Numbered from the stretch's first letter, positions 41,201-52,069 are shown. The stretch: DNA of 64,000 nucleotides from Cardinalis cardinalis (GCA_014549065.1 JACDOX010000015.1:6175834-6239833); one strand, 5' to 3'. Made by a program: numbers and translations. Notes: generated by a model from the letters alone, not told the origin.

Positions 41201-42222
41201 AATAAATGTTTGAAATAATTTAAAATTCCTTCACAGCTCATTGAATTGAATTTATATACTGGTGTACTAATCCTGCCCAAAGGGTCAGCAGAAGACATTA
41301 TAACCTGTATTGACAATGCTGTTGAACAAACTCATTTTTTATTCAGCTTCACTGACTTCAGTGGATTTGCATTTGAAATTGGCTCTCCTAAAGAAAATAG
41401 CTCTTTTTATTATATAAAATGTTTCCTAATAGTTTCTTCCTTTGGACTTCAATTTTGTCTCTGTTTGTCATGTATCCTAGTTCTCCCTGCCAGAATGGAG
41501 GAACGTGCATTGATGACAATGGTTTTGCACCCCATGCTTCCTGCCTGTGCCCTTCTGGTTTTGCTGGCAACTTCTGTGAAATAGATAGAGATGACTGCGA
41601 ATCCAGCCCGTGTGAGAATGGAGGAACATGCACAGATGTTGGTGTGGGTTTCAGCTGTTCTTGTCCCCATGGCTATACAGGGAAGCTCTGCAGCAGCCGT
41701 GTCACTTTCTGTGCAAGTGGCCCATGTGAGAATGGAGGCACTTGCAGTGAGCATCCCCAGGGAGGGTTCGAGTGCGTCTGTAAACCAGAATTTGTTGGCA
41801 TGACCTGCAAACATCCCAGCAAAAACACAAGCCTCTCTGGAATGAATATGGAGACAAAGCATATGCAGAATTACAAGCCACTCTCAAAAGCTCACCATAG
41901 ATCAGTGCATCAACAACAAGAAATCCTGAAAATAACAGTGAAAGAAACAATTCAAAATGCAGATCCCTTAATGAGTAGAAGCCAGGTGATATGTTTTGTT
42001 GTGCTGGGCTTGCTTACGTGTCTTGTTGTCTTGGGTACAACTGGGATTGTTTTTTTTTCAAAATGTGAAATGTGGCTTGCTAATGCCAAATACAGTCATC
42101 TCCTGCGCAAGAAAAAGAACTTTTTTCTGAAGTCTAACAATGGGGAAAACCTCTCAGTTAATATTATCTTCCCAGAGAAGATCAAATTGACTAATTACAC
42201 TAAGAACTACACTGCCATCTAG
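32000..42222 (+). CDS. DLK1: Delta-like non-canonical Notch ligand 1, spliced from five coding exons
   Basis: Single-pass membrane EGF-repeat protein of the Delta/Serrate family without a DSL domain. In vertebrates it inhibits adipocyte differentiation, modulates Notch signalling and acts in muscle, and its ectodomain can be shed. Joining 32000-32072, 32899-32962, 33394-33524, 37081-37222 and 41481-42222 gives 1152 nt, 383 residues plus TAG, equal to the human length. Seen in the protein: signal peptide about 1-23 with a four-cysteine core; EGF1 28-56, EGF2 59-87, EGF3 94-126, EGF4 133-169, EGF5 176-207, EGF6 214-246, each with six cysteines; stalk 247-305; transmembrane helix about 306-329; basic RKKKN at 346-350 and NIIFPEKI at 364-371, both recognisable from mammalian DLK1. 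POFUT1-type O-fucose consensus occurs in EGF3-6 (T104, T145, T186, T224), O-glucose consensus at S178 and S216, and N-glycosylation sequons at N102 and N252. The start has G at -3 and G at +4. DLK2 fits less well because the tail matches DLK1. No N falls in the coding exons. Confidence 0.97.
32073..32898 (+). other. DLK1 intron 1
   Basis: An 826-nt intron, GTAAGG to TTCCAG, phase 1. Its first 170 bases continue the GC-rich promoter island, and it then becomes AT-rich. No element of interest is seen beyond an imperfect AAAC-type simple repeat at 32345-32370. Confidence 0.9.
32899..32962 (+). CDS. DLK1: DLK1 coding exon 2 (most of EGF1)
   Basis: A 64-nt exon between a pyrimidine-rich TTCCAG acceptor and a GTAAAA donor, phase 1 in and phase 2 out. 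It encodes residues 25-45, including the first four cysteines of EGF1 (C28, C32, C39, C45). It is too short to show as a long open frame and was found by extending the EGF1 homology. Confidence 0.93.
32963..33393 (+). other. DLK1 intron 2
   Basis: A 431-nt intron, GTAAAA to TTTCAG, phase 2. It contains 33210-33244, a 35-base segment repeated exactly at 30346-30380 upstream of the gene. Confidence 0.9.
33210..33244 (+). repeat. 35-base segment repeated upstream of DLK1 (intron 2 copy)
   Basis: Exact match to 30346-30380 in the same orientation, about 2.86 kb apart. The copies lie on either side of the promoter and exons 1-2. Confidence 0.9.
33394..33524 (+). CDS. DLK1: DLK1 coding exon 3 (end of EGF1, all of EGF2)
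   Basis: A 131-nt exon with acceptor TCTTTCAG and donor GTTTGC, phase 2 in and phase 1 out. It encodes residues 46-89, starting with the CQPGWQG segment shared with mammalian DLK1, then EGF2 with the PGCLHG and QCIC motifs. EGF1-2 form the DOS (Delta and OSM-11-like) region. The open frame runs 29 codons into the intron before a stop, so intron retention would give a truncated secreted product. Nothing in the sequence indicates that this occurs. Confidence 0.96.
33525..37080 (+). other. DLK1 intron 3
   Basis: A 3556-nt intron, phase 1. It is mostly unique AT-rich sequence with a short AT dinucleotide run near 33893-33912 and a TATA-type run near 35947-35966. Open frames near 35306-35689 look random and are interrupted by N. 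I see no second coding exon inside it. Confidence 0.85.
37081..37222 (+). CDS. DLK1: DLK1 coding exon 4 (EGF3 and start of EGF4)
   Basis: A 142-nt exon after a TTTTTAAACAG acceptor and before a GTAAAT donor, phase 1 in and phase 2 out. It encodes residues 90-136 plus two bases of G137. EGF3 cysteines are C94, C99, C105, C115, C117 and C126. NNSTC gives an N-glycosylation sequon at N102 next to an O-fucose consensus threonine. The exon ends in GPCIIN, matching the human GPCVING boundary. Confidence 0.95.
37725..38075 (+). mobile_element. CR1 LINE fragment in DLK1 intron 4
   Basis: Sense-strand CR1 landmarks: GGAGTGCTGGGTCCAGTTCT, GTCCAGTGAAGGGCCATGGA, TCAGCCTGGAGAAGAGCAGG and CAAGAGGCAATGGG. 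This is the region just upstream of the CR1 3' end. The extreme 3' end is missing, so the copy is truncated on both sides. It lies in the same orientation as DLK1. Confidence 0.88.
39801..39852 (+). repeat. Local tandem duplication in DLK1 intron 4
   Basis: TCCAGTTTC and CAATATTTTGCTT occur twice within about 50 bases, the second time with a six-base deletion. Confidence 0.8.
41481..42222 (+). CDS. DLK1: DLK1 coding exon 5 (EGF4-6, transmembrane helix, cytoplasmic tail)
   Basis: The last coding exon, 742 nt, after a TGTATCCTAG acceptor. It encodes residues 138-383 and the TAG at 42220-42222. EGF5 has an acidic run before its first cysteine (DRDDC) and the beta-hydroxylation consensus at 187-198, so it looks like a calcium-binding EGF module. 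The stalk contains the ILKITVKE segment, similar to mammalian ILKVSMKE, just before the membrane. That is the region where mammalian DLK1 is shed. The C-terminus is YTAI, unlike the mammalian EEI. Confidence 0.97.
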
Positions 42223-42580
42223 GCCCTTGAAAGCCAAGCAACATCTTGCAACTTTTCATAGCAATATGTAAAATTTATTGCCTGTGTTTGGCCTCAGTAT
42301 TTGTGTGTATATTTGCTGTAAATTGTTCCGAGTGACAATGAAGAAATGTAATGTATCTNTCTTGCTAAGGATTTTTTCATTCCCCAAAATAAAAGGAAAA
42401 AAAAAAAGATTAAAAAGTAAGGAATGTTATTTTAATTTCTCTTCAAGGCAGCTACTTTTTGCAAAATAAAAAAATAACTTATCACTGCAACTGTATTACA
42501 GCTTTCTTGTCTTGTGCATAGTTCATTTGGCAAGTACAGTACTTAAAAATTACTCAGTAATGCTTTTTTTTTTTAATAAA
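42223..42580 (+). promoter_or_regulatory. DLK1: DLK1 3' UTR with three AATAAA polyadenylation signals
   Basis: AT-rich sequence directly after the stop codon. Canonical AATAAA hexamers lie at 42388-42393, 42465-42470 and 42575-42580, which suggests a short 3' UTR of roughly 190-380 nt with alternative cleavage sites. An A-rich stretch follows the first signal. Which site is used cannot be told from sequence. Confidence 0.7.
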
Positions 42581-45399
42581 CAGCAGTTAAGGGCTACACT
42601 GGTTTATTTATTCATTTCTAAACCTTACTCTACAGCAAGGTCTGCAACAAGTGTCCATGCTGAATTCGTTTGATATTTGATAAAGTCTTTAGAAATTGCA
42701 ACCAGCAGGAGCAAATTCACACTGATATCTCACCTATTCAGTCAGTGTTGCTATTTTTACATGCTTATAAGAGAGATTCTGTAGAATCTTAGAGGTCTTT
42801 GGGATATTAACTTCAGGTTAAAGGTCTCTCCCTTGAAAACCTGCATCTATAAATTGTTCTATTTATCTATTTTAAAATGTTAAAAAAGTGTTCAATGTCT
42901 TTCTTTTTAGAGACCTAGTAGAGATTAAAAGATCAGATTCTGATTTTTCTATAAATACTCCTTAAAGACCTCTGCTGAGTGAAGTATCCTTCATGACTGT
43001 GTCGTGTGGAGAAAGGAAAAGATGCCACGTGTCACCTGAAATAGGACAGATGCTTTTAATTCTTCACTTCTGCTTTTTCTGTCACATTTCAAGGAGAGTC
43101 AAGGTTTTCAAGAATCAAAAGCAGCAGTGGCAAACAGGCAAGGGGTCATGAAAGCCATAAAATTGTCAGGGGCCTGAGGACAATAAGAACCCTTAACCTC
43201 CCTGAGGAGCCTCGCCTGGGCTCTTGCCCACCTCCTGCCCACGGGACCATTTTGGGTCAGCCCAGTACTGCTGGTTCTGGTCTGAGCTGGGCTGTAGNCG
43301 TGCTGGGCTCCACCTCTGCCTGCACTCGGTCCTTGGACTACCTACAGTAGGCAGCCCATCTGCTGAAAGGGCCCTTTGGACCTGTGCTCCAGCCCTGTCT
43401 CTGGCCCTGTTNGCTTTTGCTGCTGCCAGGAGCCCACGGGTGGCCCCTGGAGCTGGTTCATCACCTGCTGTGTCTGGAGCTGCCAATGGGACCCACTACA
43501 AGCTCCAGCTCCAGCCATGTGTTCAGCTCCTGTGAGCCTGTGGGGTTGGTCAGGCCAGGCATCTGTCTGTCCCACCCTGGGCATGACCCTCCTGGCCCTC
43601 CCAGCTTTTTTCCCAAATGGCCAGCCTGACACTGACTGCTCCCTGTAAGAAAAACAGTCAAAAGGAAAAAAGAACATCNAAACAACAAAACCAATCACTT
43701 CCAACAGCAGTGCCCAAAGGTGTCTTTACCTGCAGTTTTGTAACAATTTATTTCCCCAGCCACCCTCGATAGGAATGATTAGCAGCTTCTTCTCAGTTCT
43801 CATAACTATGCTATTCCCAAATCCATGAACAGCTGCTCAATTAAAAAAAGCCTTAAAGCACATACATGGCATTATAGTAAGTTTTTTTTTTTGTATTAAT
43901 AACTCTCTGAATTGTTACAGGTATATAGCAAGTTTGCTGTATTGCTGATAATATTTGCACATATCATAGTATTGTGATGTAGTGCTAAGAGGAAAAATGG
44001 TACTCAGATACTACTGTGGAAAGTGTTGAATTCCAGATAACAGGGTGAAAACTTTAAATGAAGAAGATGCTCCTTCTCAAAGCTCTTGTTGGAAAAACAA
44101 ACATTTATCAAGACTAGCAACTTTTCAGTCAGCTGTAGGGAAGTTTGAAGAAGACTTAGAAACCCAGATGAATGTAAAACTGGGTAAGCAGAGTTGAATT
44201 TCAAGCCATGAAACATGAGTCTTAGGTGTTGACATACTTCTTTTAAAACAATATGTTTAAAACATATAATTCAGTATTGTGCATTTTCGCATTATTAGAA
44301 ATATATTAGGGTTAATTTGGAGATACCAGAAACATGCATAACTCAATTGAGTATCTTGCAGCTTTGATTTAAAACCAGTTACAACTTTAGGTATCTGCTT
44401 GAAGTCAGTGGTTAAATTCCTGAGTTGCCTCTANACCTTCCCACACCTTTGAGCAGAGGCTTCCTTAACCCTTACACCTTGGTCTGCTGCAGAACAGAAC
44501 AAGGCTTTAGGTAACAAAGCTTTGTATTTTAAATACACAAAACTTAGGAAGTTTTAATTCATATTTATAAACTGTCACCATTTTTATTTGGCCATGGTGA
44601 CCCAGTGGGCAGTTCCTCCATCACAGTGCATTTCTTCNTACGTAGACAGAAGAGCATTTTTGAGAAAAGGTCATTTGCATAGCATGGAAAAAGAGTAGAT
44701 TTCAACTCTTAGTATCTTTCCTATCATTGGTGGTCTATTGTCCTGTTACCTTCTCCAAAGGGAAAAAGTGTTACCTTAAGCATGGAAATCTGAAGAAAAT
44801 AGTATCTTTCTTTAGGTCCTTCTCTCCAGGAAAGAANTAAACATGTATGTTTATTTCTCATATTTGTGCTGTTAGTGTAGTGAATAATTCCAAAGCTTAA
44901 TCACCACACAAGTGACAGACAACTGAGATGATAAAAAAGATTATGGATCAATAGCCTGCAACAGGTCTCCAAAGCAAGAAGTTTAAAATAAGCATTGTGC
45001 ATNAACACTGACATAAGAGCAAAGAGAAGATAGAACATTGATACCAGTTCAATTATATGTAAATTCTACGTATTTTTTATCAATGGACAGAGAACAACAT
45101 ATCTATGATACCCATTGCCATAGGTGCCAACCTATGTTGCCATGTCTCACATTTTGATTTCTGAATGTTCTCCTTNAATCAAGCAATGATGCCTCTGAGA
45201 CTCAAACTCACCTCCCTGCCTTTTTGCCTGTGTAAACCAAAAAATAAATAAGGACAACTATGCTGAGGGATGGGTTAGGACAGTAGGACATTTTGTTAAG
45301 GACATTGGCTCCTTCTTGTCCCCAAAGCATGGGGGAATATTTTTTTTTTAAATTTTAACCACCTCCCTTTGAGCCATCTTAGCCTCTGTACCCGTTGTT

Positions 45400-45465
45400 A
45401 ACAAAAAAAAACAACCAACCAACCAACCAAACAAACAAACAAAGAAAACCCAAAAACAACCCCCA
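45400..45465 (+). repeat. AACC/AAAC simple repeat, C-rich
   Basis: AACC repeats pass into AAAC repeats and then a C/A-rich tract with CCC runs. It is paired in an unusual way with a G/T-rich tract about 80 bases downstream. Confidence 0.85.
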
Positions 45466-45539
45466 AAAAATTGTTCCACAAATATCTGTCTTTTGAGATA
45501 GGTCATGGATGCTTTTCCAGTTTTGTTTGATAGTTTTGA

Positions 45540-45640
45540 GCTTGTTTGGGTGGGTTTCGGGTTTGGGTTTTTTANGGAGGGGAACGTTGGTTTGGTTTTC
45601 TTCCAGGGAGGGGGAAAAACACCATGGNGGGGGAGAGGTG
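45540..45640 (+). repeat. G/T-rich low-complexity tract with a G-quadruplex motif
   Basis: Four GGG runs at 45548-45550, 45552-45554, 45559-45561 and 45565-45567, with loops of 1, 4 and 3 bases, meet the standard G-quadruplex consensus on the + strand. More G runs follow to 45640. Confidence 0.75.
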
Positions 45641-47483
45641 TGTCTGCTGCAAAAGTAGAACATATGAAGAAACAATCACTGAATTCTGGAGAAGAATACA
45701 TACATGGCTTTTCCTTTTACTGCCATCTTTGATGTTGGTCCATAAACCCACAATGTGTGCATTGCTTTGGATCAATGAGGATTACATCTGTAAGTGCTAA
45801 ACCATCTGCTGGTGACACATCCACAGCAGCCCAGCTAGTTTGCTCTTCCAGGNTGATAGCATGAGGATTTTTTTTCAAAGAAATATGCAGATCCAGATGG
45901 ACCACAGTATTCCTATTTGAAACAGACCTTCATCTTTTGAGAGTGAAGCCCTGTTAAGGATCTGGCTGCAGGGATATGTACAAACCATCCCTGAAAATAA
46001 CAGGGCAGTTTGCACTGGCCCAGTACAATACTTTTCACAACTATGTCATTCCCTCTCTACGTTCTCAAATTTGCCTTGGCAAATTTATTTACTATCACAG
46101 CCTGAAGGGCAAAACATTTTGCTATAGATATGGAATGCTTTTGTTTTTATAAATACAGAACCTTCCTGGCAGAACTGCATGTGTATGCATCCAGAGAACA
46201 TTAAATCATTGCACATGTACTATACATACATTGTGAATTTTCCAAAACACATCTGATTTACTATGCATTTCTTGTGAATGAGGCATGGACTAATCCTGTG
46301 TTCCTGGAAGTCACACAGCCTAGGAAAATATCCAGTTATGCCTGGCTTAGGTGGAAGAAATNTCTTGAGAGAAGACTTTTGTAGTTTCTCAACCCATATT
46401 GGAGTCAGCACTTGAGGTCCACAAAGACAGGGCAGCTTTGTTGCATCTCTGTGGCCATTAAATGGGAGAAACCAGAAAAATGTACTGAGATTTTGTCCTT
46501 TTTAACATCAAGTAATATTCTGAAATTTCTCTACATTTTCTTGAAGGAGATAAAGGTACGTTTTAAAATTATTATGGTGAAAGTTGTTTTAAAACTTTGC
46601 AAGAGGAGGACTAAGACTTCATGTAAAGGGAAATATTTCAGTTTCAAATATAAACTGAACTGTTGATCTGGGATTTGAAGAACCATTTAATTAATTAATT
46701 TTTGGTTATTAGCTCTAAGACTCAAAATGATAATTTTTCTTGCTTTTCAGTCCCCTGTAGGTCCTTGAGATGGGGAAACTGCGCTGAAGCTCCTGAAGCT
46801 CCTATCTGAGGGTCTCAGAGAAGTCCATGGATACACGTGAAGAATGTGATCCTTGTCCCTAGCAATCAAGACAAATTCTACAGTCACAGAGTAGCCTTCT
46901 TATATTTTCATGGTCTCTCAAAGTCAAGTCTGAGCAACTTCAAAGAGGCTAAAATATGAAAGTGATATAGTATAGAAGAGGGAAGTAGCCAGACTTAATG
47001 AGAAATTTTTATTAGACCAAAAATGTTTTTATAACATGAAGCNTGGAGCAAAAATACTGTTTTATTTTTAGTCTCTCTGTCCACTTTCCTCTTTCAAAAC
47101 AACGTCCTTACTAATAGTTCCAGTCTTCTACTGTGTCTGTCCGCTTGATGGCAGCATTTGAACACAGAACCGTTTGNATCTCCCCAAACCGCTCCCTTCG
47201 CATTTCGCATTGGAAAGTTTGTAACCCACTCCCGGTGATTGGTTATGGGAAAATGGCAAAAACAGAGGATCAGAACATGCCAGTAGTCCTCCGCCTGTAG
47301 GTAACCACTGCTTCTGACATGGTGAGCTACAGCAAAACCACATCTGCATCAGCAGAGAAAGACAGCAGTGTTTCCCCAGAGAGAATTACTGTTCTCCCTT
47401 GGAATTAAACTGAAAGTAGAATTTGGCCATCCTTCTAACTTGTCCATGGCTTTTGGTAGCCCAAACGCAGACACTGTGTACTT

Positions 47484-47624
47484 TTAAAGGGTTCAAGGAC
47501 AGTGTTGGCAAGTGCTGGATGGGGCTTTGAGCAACCTATTTGTGTCCCTGACCACAGTACAGGAGGTAGAACGAAATGATCTTTAACGTCCTCCTCAATC
47601 CAAACCATTGTACGATTCTGTGAT
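47484..47624 (+). mobile_element. CR1 LINE 3' end
   Basis: GGATGGGGCTTTGAGCAACC, then AATGATCTTTAACGTCCTCC and the GATTCTGTGAT tail match the CR1 3' terminus. Short and 5'-truncated. Confidence 0.85.
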
Positions 47625-49758
47625 TTATAAAGAACACTACGTTAGTGAAAGCAGCTTAAATTAAAAGTCATTGAGAGGAAATTAGGACTAATGAAAGAAT
47701 AACCAAGAAATAATTTTATATAAATTCAGGTAAATGAAAAGATTTTGGTGTACTGGTATGCTCCTAGACTCTCTCATTTTGCTTGACTATTTTTTTAAAT
47801 CCAAAAAAGGCATGCACAGAAACTTTGTCAATAATCTAATATCCATTCTTATACTTCTCACACTGTATGGTGAGATTTTTATTCGCCTCTGCTTTTTTGG
47901 CTTTCTAAGCTGTTCAAAGTGGAAAAAGGAAAATGTGTGCTTTATTTTTTAAAAAACTTTTTGTACCAAATTTAAGGACAGAACTTCACNTGGATTTCCA
48001 GAGCAGATGCAGGCACATCCCAACTTGCTGGGAGCTGTGCATCTACAATATTTTCAGCAAAAAATAGTTAATATTTTAAAAGGCTAAATAAACCTGGAGT
48101 TATTCCATTCTACTTTCCAGTGTTTAAATTACTGGAAGTGTTACATGAGTCCTGCATTTTTATCATGGGCAAATGTAAGCTTTGAAGGGATTCAGGCCTC
48201 TACTCTCACCTGTGCCTGTTTTTTTTCTAACTAATGGGACTTGGAGGACTAAGGAGATCTGACTGATCTGGTGGCTGGGAGCCTGGATTGCTGGGAGATA
48301 TGAAAGGCAGCCTGTTTTCAGGGAGTGTTGGAGTAGTCCCTGTAGTTTTGAGCCCACGAAAGTTTTTGATGCCTCCTTGCTGAGAGAGAACAAAGATTGC
48401 CTGGAAGCCAGAGATGAAAGCAAAAGGATCACGTGTGGGCTTACTGTTGGGAAAGAGCCATAAAGGGACCAAGTCTGATGTGGAGCCCTGTCTGAGGCAG
48501 TTTTTCTTTAGACAACTGCAGGGCTGTTATATTCTAAGAGATTAGCTCAGCAGGGGAGATCCTAGTTTGTGCTTTATAGAGCACGTGTGAGGTTGAGGGA
48601 GCTAAGAGGGAGAAGCTGCAGCTTTATCAGGTTTGCTCTGCACAGATGCCTGCAGGCCCAGTCCTGTTCTCCCCTTCAGAAAGATGGAATTGTCCAATAG
48701 TTTCAATGAAACTGNTGCTGTTACCTTGGGGTGTCGTCTTCCTTTTGAATATCAGTCCTTTTGATATTTTGCTCATTACTGCACAGATTCTGCATTGATC
48801 TTGGCTGGAGATTTTCATTTTTCTATCCTACGGTTATGATCTTCATTNAAAAAAAATAGTACTGATGAGTGAAAAAAGATGCAAAAAATTCAGGCTATCC
48901 CCCAGCCTCAAGACTTTTCCTCTCCAGAGAAAAGGTTGGAGATTGTTAGCCCTGTTGGCCAAGTTACAAAATTGTGGCATGCAAATGGCTTTCCAGTAGC
49001 TCCCTCCAGTTCCTAAGTAGGTAGATCCAGGGTGATCATGTCCATTGACATCATTTCCAGAAGTATGAATTTGGGGAAAAGGGAGCTTCTTTAACATTAT
49101 GCACACTAGTGTCTCAAATTCATCTGTCTTTGAGAGCAACTACAGTGGCATGGATAAAAGCAAACAAACAGAATGGTGGTGGAGCATTTAGAGTGGAAGA
49201 TCATGCCCNAATTGGTGCAGCCATAATCCACTAACAACTTTAGCAAAGGGCTTCATGTTCTACTCAGCAGAGGCACACAAAAAAGGGAGAAGAAAATGGA
49301 GAAATAGCCTAGTTTAAAGAGACAATGGAATGGTGAGTCCAAGCATTTGCTTTGAGGATGTGAAGTAAAACAGTGGGATGGTCTCCACAGAATCCCAAGA
49401 CAGAAGAGGAATGAAGGCCACCCAGTTAACCTGGAAACAATGAAAGTCCTCAAAGTCCTTGTCGTTCTAGCAGGCGCGACTAGCTTCAGGCAGGGGAGGA
49501 AATCTAAGTAGGTGGCATAGCTAGAAGAAGCAGGGAGTTTAGGCTTTGTTCTTTTCTTCTGTTCCCCCTGAGATGTGCTCTTTAGATTTGCCATACTCTA
49601 CCCAATTGCTTACAGGCGGCAGGGCATGTGTGACCACTACAAGAGGGTGAGGAATTGGACATCCTGGTATGGATGAGTGTCCACCATCCATTGCACAGTT
49701 TAAAGAGAGGCAAGAAGTGAGGAGGTTGAAATGGGTTTGATGATATTCAGCAAACATG

Positions 49759-49835
49759 ATATTCAGCNTGCCTGAGGTCCTTGCACTTGAAAAAGGCAAG
49801 TTGGAAGAAAATACATTTGCAGTTTAATTCAACAA
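49759..49835 (+). repeat. Unclassified dispersed repeat, copy 1
   Basis: Shares about 75-80 percent of bases by eye with 51558-51633, including GAAAATACATTTGCAGTTT and a GCCTGAG-TCCTTGC block. No known family was recognised. Confidence 0.7.
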
Positions 49836-50285
49836 TATTCAGNAAAGACTATCCTAAATAGTTGAAGTCTTTCTGTTTGTATCCTGATGGTGCCTATAGT
49901 TGAGCAAAAATAGTGTTGTTCCTTTGGGTAGGGTCATGATGTAAGTCTTCCAAAAAAGCAATTATAGCTGAAAAAGACTCTTTGCTGTTCTTTCTTCTCT
50001 CCAGTCTTTGGAAGAACTTGATGTAGAGGAGACAAAAATGTTATTGAAGCCTGTGGTACAAATGCTGGAGCATTAAACTATCAGCTTAAATAGGTCTTCA
50101 GATGTATTCACATAATAAACACTTACATATGTTCTGTCTCTTGTGGGCAATGCTGAGTTTGCAAATGAGTGAGTTTCCACTGAAAAGTTCCAGCTAAGGC
50201 TGCCCACAAGCTTCTGCCCAATCAATATTCATGTTTTTTCTACAGAAATACATTTGTCCTAAAGTTCCAGTGAACCAAACTGATT

Positions 50286-50311
50286 GTAAATAAAAAAAAA
50301 AAAAAAAAAAA
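50286..50311 (+). repeat. Poly-A tract
   Basis: More than 20 A residues after GTAAAT. There is no clear retroposed body to its left, so this is a simple homopolymer. Confidence 0.85.
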
Positions 50312-51557
50312 GGAACACTTTGAACATGGACAGTGTCTGCTTGAATCTTTGCAAGGTGCTTTAGCAGGCCATGGCTGTGGCAGTGAGCAATGCTGTGACT
50401 AGATGGTGCACTTGCCATATTATACATAGAAGCTATGAATAGAGTGGTGATAGCTGCTTCTTGCACAGGTGGTTGTGAAAGCTCTGATAGTGATTACTGT
50501 ATGCATATCTATATCTGTCTTTGGGGGAGGATAATCACAGCTGTGGGATAAGGGGGAACTCTGGATTTTGAGAACACATATTAAGTATATACTAAGAGTA
50601 TATATTCATACAAGAGTGTAAAATAAGAGCACACCCTCTAAAAAAAAAAGAAACAACACAATGACTAACAATGCATTCACAACACACTATAGTATTTCCA
50701 TCCAATGATCCAACAAGTCCTATTCACTGCTGTTTATGTTGTCTTGTTGACATTTATACTGTAAATCCTGCCTGCACTGAAACATGTCTGACAATCCTTT
50801 CAATGAGCCTGGGCTGGGGCTGATAGAAATGCCTGATGAATACCATCAGCATTCAGTTTTCCCATGCTTAGTCTCTGGCTCAGACTAATGTTGTTTTAAG
50901 TCTCAGCAAAAAAACAGCTTGGCTTCCAAGGATGAGAAGATATAGTCTCTTCTACTTGTTATTTAAAAATAATAATCTGACAGTCATGTTGAAGCATAAC
51001 AGCACTATTCTGAGGGCTGCTCATACAGACTTGATGCCCTTTTGACATGAGTTTATTGGCCTGTCATAAATTTCTAGTTATTAATGCAATAGTTAAAACA
51101 ACAAGCATGAGGGAAGAAAATACTATCTTTATTGGAAACAACTATTCCATGTAAATGTCAAGCTTTTTAAAAGCAGAACACCTCCTACAGGTCAGAGNTC
51201 AACCTTTGCAACATTTTAAGAGCTCTAGCTGAAATACATTCCCTCACAGATAACTAGTTGTGCCTCAATTGCCCTGGTTGCAGGCTGCGTGAAGATATCC
51301 AACCTGGAGGAAATAAAAAAGTAATTGGAGTTGTTTTGTCTTCCACTTTCAGTGAACTCAGAATGCCTTGTGTTGCTTGTGAGCTGCCAGCTGCACATGA
51401 TTACAGGATGCAGCTGGTTGTAGTGTCCTGTCATTCTGCAGGAGCATGTGGTTCCCTGCGTCTGAGGTGTGATGGACCTCAGAACCTTACTCTGAACTAG
51501 TTCCAGTGTCAGAAATGGGGATTGTAAGATTGTTAGAGTGAAAAGTTTCATAATGTA

Positions 51558-51633
51558 TATTCAAAGCCTGCCTGAGATCCTTGCTCGTGAGAAGGGCAAG
51601 TGGTGAGAAAATACATTTGCAGTTTGATTCAAT
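51558..51633 (+). repeat. Unclassified dispersed repeat, copy 2
   Basis: Same orientation as 49759-49835, with the shared core offset by 1800 bases. Similarity fades into unrelated sequence on both sides. Confidence 0.7.
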
Positions 51634-51637
51634 TTTT

Positions 51638-51656
51638 GCATGTGTGTGTGTGTGTC
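51638..51656 (+). repeat. TG dinucleotide repeat
   Basis: A short TG run, following a sequence shared with 49759-49835. Confidence 0.85.
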
Positions 51657-52069
51657 TGAATAACAATTTCAAGATAAAGCTATTCTGAAATTAGAACTGA
51701 AATGGGACCCACAGGGGGCCTAGGGTTGCATTCTCATTTCACTGGCTGCATTCTTCTCAAAGTTCAGTGAGGATGTCTTACGGTTGCTGGGATATGAAAG
51801 TTTAGTTCTTCCACAAAGCACTGCACATCACCCATATGGCAAACTTGTTTTGCCTTGGCACACCACTGCTGGTGCAGTTCCAAAGGTTCAGCTGGAGAAG
51901 GGCTCCAGCAATTCTTTCATTCTATCCATTCTTATCCAATGGTCAAAGATTTTTCAACAGGTTTACTCTGCACAATCAGTCTACACTTTGTGATAGCATT
52001 TTGACATGAGGGAACACCAAAGGAGCTGTGAATTACACTCTTTTGAACATGCTAAAAAGTGGGAAAAGA

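Larger units (their letters stand above)
37223..41480 (+). other. DLK1 intron 4
   Basis: A 4258-nt intron, phase 2. It carries a CR1 LINE fragment at 37725-38075 and a small tandem duplication at 39801-39852. The rest is unique AT-rich sequence with no recognisable coding content. Confidence 0.85.
42600..47480. other. Intergenic DNA downstream of DLK1
   Basis: No supported gene. A GC-rich but CpG-poor patch lies at 43190-43650, and the paired C-rich and G-rich low-complexity tracts lie at 45400-45640. An AT-rich TTAATTAATTAATT run is at 46688-46701. Confidence 0.6.
47630..52060. other. Intergenic DNA with an unclassified repeat pair
   Basis: Open frames of 60-113 codons, mostly on the - strand (48163-49799), show no domain I recognise. 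The dispersed repeat pair at 49759 and 51558 hints at an unrecognised old transposon in this interval. Confidence 0.5.

Noticed and set aside
41449..41862. A 137-codon open frame on the - strand opposite DLK1 exon 5
   Set aside because: Shadow of the cysteine-rich EGF coding sequence. The + strand frame has full DLK1 homology.
43193..43704. Overlapping open frames on both strands in the GC-rich patch
   Set aside because: GC-rich sequence naturally lacks stops. Frames contain N, compete with one another and show no domain.
48163..49799. Cluster of - strand open frames that might be a retroviral or cellular gene
   Set aside because: I looked for gag, pol, env or EGF motifs and saw none. The frames are short, in different phases and lack splice or domain support.
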